From Bacteroidetes bacterium UBA2322 (GTDB lineage: Bacteria; Bacteroidota; Bacteroidia; Chitinophagales; UBA2359), in NCBI GenBank assembly GCA_002345145.1, contig DDVC01000221.1:1-27974 (forward strand): a DNA stretch of 27,974 bases, written 5' to 3'. Below are positions 15,691 to 23,090 of this stretch, piece after piece. The notes beneath the pieces are model-generated. The model saw nothing but the letters and a program-made list of their open reading frames with translations, made no database searches and was not told the DNA's origin. Within the stretch, counting starts at the first letter, position 1. Each line of letters begins with the position of its first letter. A program made the translations under genes and the position numbers.

Positions 15691-16742
15691 TATTCGGCTG
15701 CCGGTATTTCGGTTTTGTATCGGTTTGCCCGCTTAAACGTGCCTAAATCATTAAACCGAACCCCGTATTTGTGCAGCACCTTATGAGCCTTTGCCGCACT
15801 CAACTGGCGCACATAAAAGGTTTCTTGCACCACAAAATGGTGTATGGTGTGTGTACTGCCAAAATTAAAACAGAATAACTGAAACGGAAACAACCACCAA
15901 ACATTCAGCACCTGCGTTTGCTGCATAATGTTGCCGCGCTCTACATCGCCGTAGTAGTGCATATTAGAGGTAATAAAGTGCAGGCAAAACTGCCTCAGAA
16001 AATTGGGGGCAATAAATAATACTACCACCGGCGTGGCAAAATGCAGGTAAGCCGTTGCCCACTGGGGCGGGGTAAGGGGCAATACCAGATTTACCACCCC
16101 AAAAACTAACCAGTACAGCAAAAAACCATACCAAATAAGGTGCATAGGCACACCAAAGGGTAAAAAACCCAATACACCGGTTTTGCGCAGGTTATCAATA
16201 TCTTCTTTGCTAAACTTGCCCTCATGATACAGGCGGGTTACCTCTTGGCGCATATTTTTGGAGCGCAGTATGCCCGCAAAAAGCAAATCGGGCGTCATTA
16301 GCAGGCGCAGTAGGTTCCATTTTTGCCCATTGGTTACACCGCGCTCTTCCAGGTCGGTTTCGGTGCCGGAGTATTTATGGTGGTGCAGGTGCAACTGGCG
16401 GCGCAGCCACGGGTTTAGCGTAAGGGGTCTAAACAGCCATACGCCCAGCATCATGAGGTTGTGCAGAAATGGATTGTCTTTAAAATATAACCTGTGTATG
16501 AGGTCGTGTTCCAATTCATGCAGGATAGATGTCCAAAAGGCTATCCACAAAATAACTACCACAGTGTTTACTTGCCCGTTTAGGTAGGCAGCCATAGCTG
16601 CTACTATCATGGCAATACTTCCTAAAAAAATGCCCATACCCAGTGCATTTTGATGCTTTAATATGGGGTAGCGCTCTTTTATTTCTTTGCTTGCAGCGCT
16701 AATTTCTTTGTAAATAGCCTGCGTTTTTTGTTTATCGTTCAT
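15690..16742 (-). CDS. Membrane fatty acid desaturase family protein
   Basis: A 350-residue integral membrane di-iron enzyme of the fatty acid desaturase/hydroxylase superfamily (PF00487 type). All three histidine boxes are present: HELEHDLIH (75-83), HLHHH (118-122) and HTIHH (298-302), with an extra pair, CLHFITSNMHYYGD (about 254-266), common before the last box. Hydrophobic segments flank them at about 36-56, 60-75, 200-222 and 230-248. It would oxidise an acyl chain or a lipid headgroup or carotenoid at the inner membrane. It lies between a KASIII gene (200-base gap) and a glycosyltransferase-like gene (one-base overlap), suggesting a lipid that is later glycosylated or attached to sugar. 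The exact reaction, desaturation or hydroxylation, cannot be read from sequence. Confidence 0.88.
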   Translation of the reverse strand: MNDKQKTQAIYKEISAASKEIKERYPILKHQNALGMGIFLGSIAMIVAAMAAYLNGQVNTVVVILWIAFWTSILHELEHDLIHRLYFKDNPFLHNLMMLGVWLFRPLTLNPWLRRQLHLHHHKYSGTETDLEERGVTNGQKWNLLRLLMTPDLLFAGILRSKNMRQEVTRLYHEGKFSKEDIDNLRKTGVLGFLPFGVPMHLIWYGFLLYWLVFGVVNLVLPLTPPQWATAYLHFATPVVVLFIAPNFLRQFCLHFITSNMHYYGDVERGNIMQQTQVLNVWWLFPFQLFCFNFGSTHTIHHFVVQETFYVRQLSAAKAHKVLHKYGVRFNDLGTFKRANRYKTEIPAAE

Positions 16743-16942
16743 AAAAATGTTGTTGTGGTGATGGTAACAATTTTGGTGGGTGTAAAATTAGCAAATAAGA
16801 TAGCAAACAGATAAAACTGATGCGGCTAATTTGTGCCGATTTTTGAAAAATAAAGGCTCAATTGGGTGAATGATATTGGAATAAGTGCGCCAAACTACTA
16901 TCGGGCTTGGCGTTGTTTAGTAGCATTATAATAAGCAACACT

Positions 16943-18019
16943 TTACCTTTGCACTGCATCTTCGCCCAGTTCAATAATAGGCAAACAAACCATAGGAGTG
17001 GTGCGTAATAATGCAGAGCCCCAAGACAACCCCACCCCAAAACCCGATAGCAGCAGGGTTAGTTTTTGAGAGGTTAATTGGGTTTGCAGGCAGGCAGCCA
17101 TGGTAAGGGGTATGGTGGCGCTGCCGGTATTGCCATAGTGGTAGAGCGATGAAGGCGTTTTGTTTTCGGGCAATTGTAGTTTATGTCGTATGCGGTCGTT
17201 GAGTAGTTTATTGGCTTGATGAAAAACGGCATAGTCTAAGTCATCGGGTAGTGTTTGGGCATAGTGCAATAGCTGTTCGGCATTGGCAGCCACTTCCCGA
17301 AGCCCGAAGTTAAAAATCTCTAATCCGTTTAAGTGGAGTTGTGCGGCATTTCGGGCAATGCCTTTTTCTTTTTCTGTTACCGTAAGGGAGTTGGCGGTAA
17401 AAGGATGTCGGGCTCCGCCATGCGGCACTATAATGGCGTGGCTGCCACTGCCATCGGTTTGCAGGTTAAACAGCATAGGCGGCGCAAGGGGGGCAAAACA
17501 AAGCGCTGTGGCAGAGCCTGCATCAGAAAACAGCGGCGCGGCGCTTTTATCCTGTTCCGAAACCAATCGGGTAAGTGCATCGCCCACCAGCAGCAGCCCC
17601 TTTTTATGGGGCATATTTGCCAGCAGGCTACCCATTAGCGCCAGTGCGTAGGGATATGCCGAGCAGCCTAAATTTACATCAAATGCTAAACAACTATGAG
17701 GTAAGGCTAAACGGCTCTGCAATACTGCCGCCGTAGCGGGGGTAAGATAATCGGGTGTTTGGCTCACAAAAACAAGGATGCCTATGTCTTCTTGTTTCCA
17801 GTTTAAGGCTTGCAGCAGTTGTTGGGCAGCCTCAAAACACAGGTCGGAGGCACACTGGCGGGCAGTGCATACATGGCGGTAAGCTATGCCGGTGGTTTTA
17901 ATGAGCAATGCCCGCTCCCGTTGGGTTAGGTAGGGATAATCCTGGTTACTCACTTTGTTTGCCGGCACACAAACCGCCAAACCCTCCGGGCGAATATGCG
18001 AAACAGAAAAACAAGGCAT
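16943..18019 (-). CDS. 3-oxoacyl-ACP synthase III-like (KASIII/FabH family) condensing enzyme
   Basis: A 358-residue thiolase-fold enzyme with the complete KASIII triad: Cys119 in NLGCSAYPY, His267 in VFHQANK and Asn297 in YGNTGSATIP. The glycine-rich C-terminal motif LLLSGFGVGLSWGS (323-336) is typical. This sequence style, beginning with xVxHIRPxGLAxCVPxNxVSN, is that of KASIII homologues found in Bacteroidota polysaccharide loci rather than of the housekeeping FabH, though I cannot test that here. The partner is probably the ACP encoded 117 bases upstream on the same strand. The product would be a beta-ketoacyl-ACP or an acyl transfer product used to decorate a sugar or lipid. ATG at 18019 is the only reasonable start. 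Confidence 0.87.
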   Translation of the reverse strand: MPCFSVSHIRPEGLAVCVPANKVSNQDYPYLTQRERALLIKTTGIAYRHVCTARQCASDLCFEAAQQLLQALNWKQEDIGILVFVSQTPDYLTPATAAVLQSRLALPHSCLAFDVNLGCSAYPYALALMGSLLANMPHKKGLLLVGDALTRLVSEQDKSAAPLFSDAGSATALCFAPLAPPMLFNLQTDGSGSHAIIVPHGGARHPFTANSLTVTEKEKGIARNAAQLHLNGLEIFNFGLREVAANAEQLLHYAQTLPDDLDYAVFHQANKLLNDRIRHKLQLPENKTPSSLYHYGNTGSATIPLTMAACLQTQLTSQKLTLLLSGFGVGLSWGSALLRTTPMVCLPIIELGEDAVQR

Positions 18020-18116
18020 AGTTTACAAGTGAGTGAGATGAATAACAAAAAACAGCCGCCGCTTGGGTGGTTGCAAAATTGGTAAAGAAAGCAGTAGCAT
18101 TTTGGGCAGAAACCCC

Positions 18117-18151
18117 TAACCATTAACCACTAATCACTAACCACTACCCAT
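18117..18151. repeat. Degenerate 7-bp-period repeat overlapping the ACP stop codon
   Basis: TAA at 18117, 18124, 18131 and 18138 and TAC at 18145 recur every 7 bases. The ACP gene enters this tract, and its stop (TAG, minus strand, 18137-18139) and last residues (GSG) are written by it. Confidence 0.7.
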
Positions 18152-18376
18152 ACGGCGGGAAATGATTTGGTAAATATCGGCAATGGTGGTGCAGGTTTGG
18201 AGGTCTTCGCCGGTAAAAGGTATATTGTACTCGGCATCAATAAGGGCTATGATGAGCAAGGCGTGCATACTGCTCCATTCGTTTAAGCGTTTAAACTCGG
18301 TATGAGGGGTAAACTCAGTGGGGTCAGTTTCGTCAAACTGTTCGGCAAATTGTGAGATAAAAAGTTCTATAGACAT
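18137..18376 (-). CDS. Acyl carrier protein (polysaccharide-locus type)
   Basis: A 79-residue acidic four-helix carrier. The usual DSL phosphopantetheine site is replaced by SSM within EWSSMHALLIIALIDAEYN (34-52); Ser36 is the expected attachment residue, and the following helix matches the family. Length, acidity and the IADIYQII final helix also fit. It presumably carries an acyl chain between the KASIII, the desaturase or a transferase. It lies 21 bases after a glycosyltransferase gene and 117 bases before the KASIII gene, all on the minus strand. Its last residues and stop codon come from a 7-bp-periodic repeat, so the original C-terminus may have been remodelled. Confidence 0.82.
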   Translation of the reverse strand: MSIELFISQFAEQFDETDPTEFTPHTEFKRLNEWSSMHALLIIALIDAEYNIPFTGEDLQTCTTIADIYQIISRRMGSG

Positions 18377-18397
18377 ATTAGGTTGAGTATTGGGGTT

Positions 18398-20380
18398 TTA
18401 AAACCGGCTTAGGTAATAACTTTGGGTAGGCGGGTGGTAGCGCACTACCGGAGGCAGGTTTGCTAACTCTGTGTAAAGGTAACGCAAATAAGGAATATCG
18501 GAAAGGTAAAAAGGTTTTACCACTGCACTAATCCACTTTTTAAGGGTTTGTATCATAGGTTTTTGGTCGGCTTGTGTAAAATTGGGCAATAGAACAGCGC
18601 CGTTGGCAGTGGGTGGCAGCAAAGCAATGGGGCGAAAAACAGCTACCGGTTCATGGGTATTAAATAAATGTTGGCACAATAACAGGCAAAACAAATCAGC
18701 CGAGGTGTTTGCTCCCTGTTCACCCGGCTCGTCAAAAACCGCTTGCGCTGCATTTATGAGCATAAATCGCCTGAAAAACTGAAATTCGGGCTTAAAAAAC
18801 CGGTGCAATTGGGCAGCCGATGCCTTACCAAACCTATCTTTTGTCCACCTATATTGAGGCAGCGAAGTAGTGGCATTGGTAATATGATGGTTGGGTGCGT
18901 GTGTAGCCAATAACCAATTTACCTGCCCAAAACCCGAAAAAATTTGTGCCGCCATGTTTAAGCAGTAGGGTTGGTAAGTTACCGCCGTATGGGTAGCAAA
19001 AGCCACTACCTCGCCGGTGCAGCGTTGCAAACCCTGCCACAAGCGGTGCGCAAGGGTTTCTTTTTGGTTGGCATTACAAGGAATAAACAGGGTTTGGTAA
19101 ACATTGATTAAATGCGGCTCTATGTGTGCCGCAAACCAAGCCGACGTAACAGCCTGCTCTATGCCTACAAAAATGAGTTGCAAGGCAGGGTAATGTTGCC
19201 CTAAGAGCGATTGCAGGGTTTGCAGCAGCTCTGCCGTTTTGTGTTCATAAACCGGCAGTACTATACTAATAAGCGGCTGCCGGCTCATGGGGTTAAAAAT
19301 AGCCGGCGCTACTGCAAGCAGGCGATAATACTGCCGGTAAGGTGGTAATGCGGCAGGCAACAAAGCGGCAACAGGGGCAAGTTTAATGGTAGCGCCGGGT
19401 TGGTTATACACCACATTTAGCACATTGGGCAGCATTTGGAGCCCGTAGGCAGCTACCGCATGGGTTACTGCCCGCGTAGTAAGCACATAGGGTGTAGTAA
19501 TTTGGGCGGCGGTTTTGGTAGCATAAAGGTCGGTAGTATAAGCATAAGGGGCAAGGTGGGGGCAAAAACGATTAAGGCAATGGGGCAACAGTTCAAAAAA
19601 AGCATCGTATATAGCTCCCGATTCTTCTAACGGAATAAACCGGTAGTTTTTAGCAGCCATTTGAAGGGGTGTTTGGTACAGCCCTCTGGTAATGGCATGA
19701 GTGCCCGGCTCGCCGGTATTGGTAGTAAGCGAAAGTCGGGGGAAAACAAAATACTTGCCTGTTTGTATTAAGTAAGCAATAAATCGTTTTTTCCACGATT
19801 GGTCAGACCATTCCTGTAAAAAATCGGGAAAAGCGGGGTTTGCCGTAAAGGGGTTTGCACTTAGCCAAGCAGAAAAATCTGCCCACTGAGCGGCAGTCCA
19901 TGCCTGCCCCCACGAGGAGGCTACCTGCATAAAGTACACATCGGAGCCATCATCTAAGGGCAAAAACGGATAGTAACCGTTTTCCGCTATTTCGTAATGA
20001 TAGAGCGAAATACCGGCAATGTGTGCATGATTATGGTAATAACCAAGCGCCCTACAAGCATACTCATAAAAATAAGCCGAAACCAATAAATCATCTTCCA
20101 GCAGCGCTATGCTGCCGTAGGTTTTTGATAAATTGCCACAGTATAAAATATGCCTAAGCAATCCCAAATGCGCAGGGTGTTTAACAATAATTTTTTGCCC
20201 GAATAGCCACTCAAAACCCTCTGCCACCTCTGCCACATCATTGCTGCCCGATGTATCAATGCTGATAACCAAGGTTATGGGGTGCCCCGCCGGATAATGT
20301 GCCCCTGCCACGCCTTGCAACAGCCTTTGTAAACACCGGGGGCGGTTATAGGCAGGTATTACTATGGCAGGGTAAAACAT
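18398..20380 (-). CDS. Bidomain glycosyltransferase (GT-A + degenerate GT2-like domain)
   Basis: A 660-residue fusion. Domain 1 (about 1-290) begins FYPAIVIPAYNRP and has ALLEDDLLVSAYFYEY at about 92-107, where E95-D96-D97 is the metal/donor motif; ASSWGQAW (154-161) and NTGEPGTH (221-228) are like those of GnT-I-like and Bacteroidota GT2 enzymes. Domain 2 (about 368-500 onward) restarts with PLISIVLPVYEH, the start of a classical GT2 fold, but where GT2 enzymes have DADD or DxD it reads FATHTA (461-466), with no acid. Domain 2 is therefore probably non-catalytic. The C-terminal 150 residues are unassigned. It is first in the five-gene minus-strand set, 21 bases from the ACP. Soluble, no signal peptide. 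Confidence 0.8.
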   Translation of the reverse strand: MFYPAIVIPAYNRPRCLQRLLQGVAGAHYPAGHPITLVISIDTSGSNDVAEVAEGFEWLFGQKIIVKHPAHLGLLRHILYCGNLSKTYGSIALLEDDLLVSAYFYEYACRALGYYHNHAHIAGISLYHYEIAENGYYPFLPLDDGSDVYFMQVASSWGQAWTAAQWADFSAWLSANPFTANPAFPDFLQEWSDQSWKKRFIAYLIQTGKYFVFPRLSLTTNTGEPGTHAITRGLYQTPLQMAAKNYRFIPLEESGAIYDAFFELLPHCLNRFCPHLAPYAYTTDLYATKTAAQITTPYVLTTRAVTHAVAAYGLQMLPNVLNVVYNQPGATIKLAPVAALLPAALPPYRQYYRLLAVAPAIFNPMSRQPLISIVLPVYEHKTAELLQTLQSLLGQHYPALQLIFVGIEQAVTSAWFAAHIEPHLINVYQTLFIPCNANQKETLAHRLWQGLQRCTGEVVAFATHTAVTYQPYCLNMAAQIFSGFGQVNWLLATHAPNHHITNATTSLPQYRWTKDRFGKASAAQLHRFFKPEFQFFRRFMLINAAQAVFDEPGEQGANTSADLFCLLLCQHLFNTHEPVAVFRPIALLPPTANGAVLLPNFTQADQKPMIQTLKKWISAVVKPFYLSDIPYLRYLYTELANLPPVVRYHPPTQSYYLSRF

Positions 20381-20387
20381 AGAGTGA

Positions 20388-20562
20388 TTAGTGGTTAGTG
20401 ATTAGAGGTTAGTGCCGAATACCCATTATTAATTATGAGTTATGAGTTATGAGTTATGAGTTATGAGTTATGAGTTATGAGTTAGAAATTACGGATTATC
20501 GGATTACGAATTACCCAATACCGACTACTATCTACCCACTACTGAATACCCTCTACCGATTA
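20388..20562. repeat. Long 7-bp-period repeat tract, including seven perfect TTATGAG units
   Basis: The whole gap between the bidomain glycosyltransferase start and the barrel-protein stop is built of heptads. TTA, CTA or ATA recurs every 7 bases from 20388 to 20560, with phase slips only near 20416 and 20500. Units 20433-20481 are seven identical copies of TTATGAG; the flanks are diverged units such as ATTAGTG, ATTACGG, TCTACCC and AATACCC. Direct from sequence. Any promoter for the glycosyltransferase would have to lie within it. Confidence 0.85.
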
Positions 20563-20564
20563 GT

Positions 20565-22268
20565 TTAGAACGTAGTAGAAACATCTAACCTAAACCCGCT
20601 AAATGCCGGCTCAAAACGGCAAACCCCGCCGGTGCAAACAATACCTGCGGGTTGTTTGGCGTAAATAAAGCCAAATCGGGTAACTTTAAGGGTGTAAAAA
20701 GCGCTCACCGATGGGTAGTGCAGGTTGTTGTCGGTATTATACATATCGGCAACCGAAAAAGACCAACTTGGCGCAATGTTAAACTCCACCAAAGCCCAGC
20801 CAAAATCGCCAAGGTCTTGGAGTTTATCGGGGTGGGGGTCATCTTGCCCAAAGAGGCGGTAATTTCGCTTAGTAAGGAGGTAGGAAAGCTCAGCTTTAAT
20901 AGATTTTTTCTTATCTAATTTAAAAACCCACTCGGTAAAGGGGGTAAGGGTGTTTACAAAATCGCCTTTTTGTTCAAATCGGGCTTGGTTATAGTCCACC
21001 ATTTGTAAACCGGCGTTTAGTTTCCATTTTTTGTCTTTCGGTTTAAGGCTCACATCGGCGTAGAGTTCCCTAAAAAGCTGGTCGCCGGTATTGGGGTCAA
21101 AAATATCCGATGCGTTGAGCGAAAAAGTGAGCCCTTTTTTAGGCGTGTAGGTAATATCGGCTTGTAGGGCAACCTCATCAAGCAATTGGGTGGCGGCGTT
21201 GTAGCGCGAGGTAAGGCGGTAGGTGTTAATTCGGGTAAGCGAGGGCAAGAAGTGAATAAGTCCGGCGTTAATAATTTCGCTTGGGGCAATCCTAAAATCG
21301 AAATTGTGGGTGTATTTACCCTGTACCACCACACCAAGCCCTTTTTGTGAATAAGAAAGCGTAGTGTAACCCACATACCCTTGTTGCGGATTGAACAACT
21401 GACCGCTCAGGTTGCGCACTACGTCTTGGGTTTTAAAAGCGCCCTCTACATACCAGCTAAAATTTTTGTACTGAAGGGTGTTGTAAACCGATGCCAAGTA
21501 AGTGCTGTATTTAGGTACAAAACGGTCTTCTAATTTATAGCTGTTAATTTCTTGGGCTACGGTTTCCATAGTTTTAATATCCAAAGTGCGGCTTACTGCC
21601 GAAACGCCGGGCTGCAACTGCACCTTACCCGATGCCTGCACAAAACCCTCTAAACAAGCGCCGCGCAACACGGGTCGGTAAATTTCAATATCGTCTAATT
21701 TAAACTGGTTTTTCAGCTTGCCCGAAAACCCGCGTATAGTCCAGTTGGGGTGTAAATGATAGGCAAGTCTTATGCCCAAAACCGATTGGTCAACGCCGAG
21801 CAAACGGGCTTCGTAGGCTCTAAAAGTAGTGCCTGAGCCAAACTGGTCATAAATATAACCTGCCATAAGGTCAAGTTTACCCACGCTTTTGGCAACATAC
21901 CAACGCCCGATGCCCTGTTTACTGGCTTCGCGGGTAGGATTAAACAGGTTAGAATTGTGAAATACATCAAAACGCATACCCATATCAAAACCGGCAACCC
22001 TATAATTGAGCGTAAGCCAAGAATCAACGCCATACAGTTGATTATCATAAAACGGAATACCGGCAGCGCCCCTAATGCTGTCGCGCTGGTAAAAACGCAC
22101 GTTTGACTGAAAATCGCCGCTAAACCTACCCCGTTCATGACCATTTCCCGATGCCGGTTCATCAGAGGCAGTGGTTTGAGCAAATATAGGTAAGGAGCTA
22201 AAAAAAACAACAAACAGACTAAAAGCCGCAGAAAATACGAGTTGGGAGAAAAAAAACTTGCGCATCAA
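20565..22268 (-). CDS. Outer-membrane beta-barrel protein (DUF6029-like)
   Basis: A 567-residue exported protein. A signal peptide is visible (MMRKFFF, long hydrophobic core, ending near residue 31 at FAQ). The mature chain consists of alternating amphipathic strands with many aromatic belt residues (for example YVGYTTLSYSQKGLG and WALVEFNIAPSWSF) and ends in a terminal Phe (DVSTTF), the usual signal for barrel assembly. It resembles the Bacteroidota family annotated DUF6029, which I recall without being able to check. No plug or TonB box is seen, so it is not a SusC-type receptor. It is divergent from a TlpA-like gene 203 bases away, and members of this family are often found near redox proteins. 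Substrate unknown. Confidence 0.75.
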   Translation of the reverse strand: MMRKFFFSQLVFSAAFSLFVVFFSSLPIFAQTTASDEPASGNGHERGRFSGDFQSNVRFYQRDSIRGAAGIPFYDNQLYGVDSWLTLNYRVAGFDMGMRFDVFHNSNLFNPTREASKQGIGRWYVAKSVGKLDLMAGYIYDQFGSGTTFRAYEARLLGVDQSVLGIRLAYHLHPNWTIRGFSGKLKNQFKLDDIEIYRPVLRGACLEGFVQASGKVQLQPGVSAVSRTLDIKTMETVAQEINSYKLEDRFVPKYSTYLASVYNTLQYKNFSWYVEGAFKTQDVVRNLSGQLFNPQQGYVGYTTLSYSQKGLGVVVQGKYTHNFDFRIAPSEIINAGLIHFLPSLTRINTYRLTSRYNAATQLLDEVALQADITYTPKKGLTFSLNASDIFDPNTGDQLFRELYADVSLKPKDKKWKLNAGLQMVDYNQARFEQKGDFVNTLTPFTEWVFKLDKKKSIKAELSYLLTKRNYRLFGQDDPHPDKLQDLGDFGWALVEFNIAPSWSFSVADMYNTDNNLHYPSVSAFYTLKVTRFGFIYAKQPAGIVCTGGVCRFEPAFSGFRLDVSTTF

Positions 22269-22305
22269 AAGAGGATTGTATTAAACAGATGAGAGTTTAG
22301 GAAGT

Positions 22306-22336
22306 CAAAGTACGGCGTTATACACGATTTTTGCAA
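22306..22336 (-). promoter_or_regulatory. Possible promoter of the barrel-protein gene
   Basis: On the minus strand a TTG (22334-22336) stands about 20 bases before GTACTTTG (22306-22313), which keeps the TTTG of the -7 box but not its TA at the right place. The start codon would be about 30 bases after the start site. Weak but positionally sensible in the 203-base divergent gap. Confidence 0.3.
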
Positions 22337-22471
22337 GTTGGGCGTTAAATAAATTTTATGGCGGGTTTGGTAAACCTTGCCGCCCACCCAAAAGGTTAGT
22401 ATGCTGCAAGCCGAGCCGGCTTTATTTGAGGCGCAAATTTATTACTTCACTTTCATAATTAACCCATTTTC

Positions 22472-22987
22472 ATGAAGTTGCTGCAATACCTTTTTTTTAC
22501 CCTTGTGCTGGGCGCTGCTGTGGTGAGCAGTGTAAATGCACAAAATACCCGCCAACTGCCCAGTGTAGAGGTAGCCAACCTTGACGGCAAAAAGGTGAAC
22601 GTTAAAGATTATGGCTCTAACGGCAAAATTTCTGTTTTCAGCTTTTGGGCTACTTGGTGCGCTCCTTGCAAAAAGGAACTTGTTAATTTAGCCGAAGTAT
22701 ATGACGAATGGAAAGAAGCCTACAATGTAGAGATTATTGCCGTTAGCACCGATGACCAACGCACGGTTGCAAAGGTTAAACCCTATGTAAATGGTCAGGC
22801 TTGGGAATTTGACGTGCTGTTGGATACCAACGAAGACTTAAAACGCGCCCTTAATTTTCAGACAGTGCCCTATACCATAGTTGCCGATATGAACGGCAAC
22901 ATCATTTATGAGCACTCCGGCTATGTAGAGGGCGATGAGTTAGAATTAGAAAAAGTACTGCAAAAACTGAACGGACAAGGCGAGTAA
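22472..22987 (+). CDS. TlpA-like periplasmic thioredoxin
   Basis: A 171-residue exported thiol-disulphide oxidoreductase. Residues 1-24 form a signal peptide ending VNAQ. The thioredoxin fold follows: a strand with FSFWATWCAPCKKEL (57-70) holding the redox pair Cys63-Cys66 in WCAPC, then VEIIAVSTDD, and the cis-proline motif TVPYT (about 132-136). This is the TlpA/ResA-like group that reduces disulphides in exported proteins or in apocytochrome c. It is divergent from an outer-membrane barrel gene, sharing its upstream region, and is followed by a strong terminator, so it is probably monocistronic. Specific partner unknown. Confidence 0.9.
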   Translation: MKLLQYLFFTLVLGAAVVSSVNAQNTRQLPSVEVANLDGKKVNVKDYGSNGKISVFSFWATWCAPCKKELVNLAEVYDEWKEAYNVEIIAVSTDDQRTVAKVKPYVNGQAWEFDVLLDTNEDLKRALNFQTVPYTIVADMNGNIIYEHSGYVEGDELELEKVLQKLNGQGE

Positions 22988-23017
22988 AAAATAAATAACC
23001 CGATTTTTCCGTCATAG

Positions 23018-23066
23018 CCAAGCTGGCAACCAAACATTAGTTTTGGGTTGCCGGCTTGGTTTTTTT
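23018..23066 (+). terminator. Intrinsic terminator after the TlpA-like gene
   Basis: A 14-bp stem, CCAAGCTGGCAACC (23018-23031) with GGTTGCCGGCTTGG (23046-23059), with one G-U pair and a 14-base loop, followed by seven T. It lies 31 bases after the stop and just before the convergent GpmI gene. Confidence 0.9.
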
Positions 23067-23090
23067 AGGCGATTACCACATTGTGGGAGA

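Noticed and set aside
16888..16912. Inverted repeat CGCCAA/TTGGCG between KASIII and desaturase genes as a terminator
   Set aside because: The stem is only 6 bp with a 13-base loop and no T run follows on the minus strand, so it gives little support for termination.
20433..20481. CRISPR or iteron origin
   Set aside because: The units are 7 bp with no spacers, grade into degenerate heptads, and no replication or cas gene is near.
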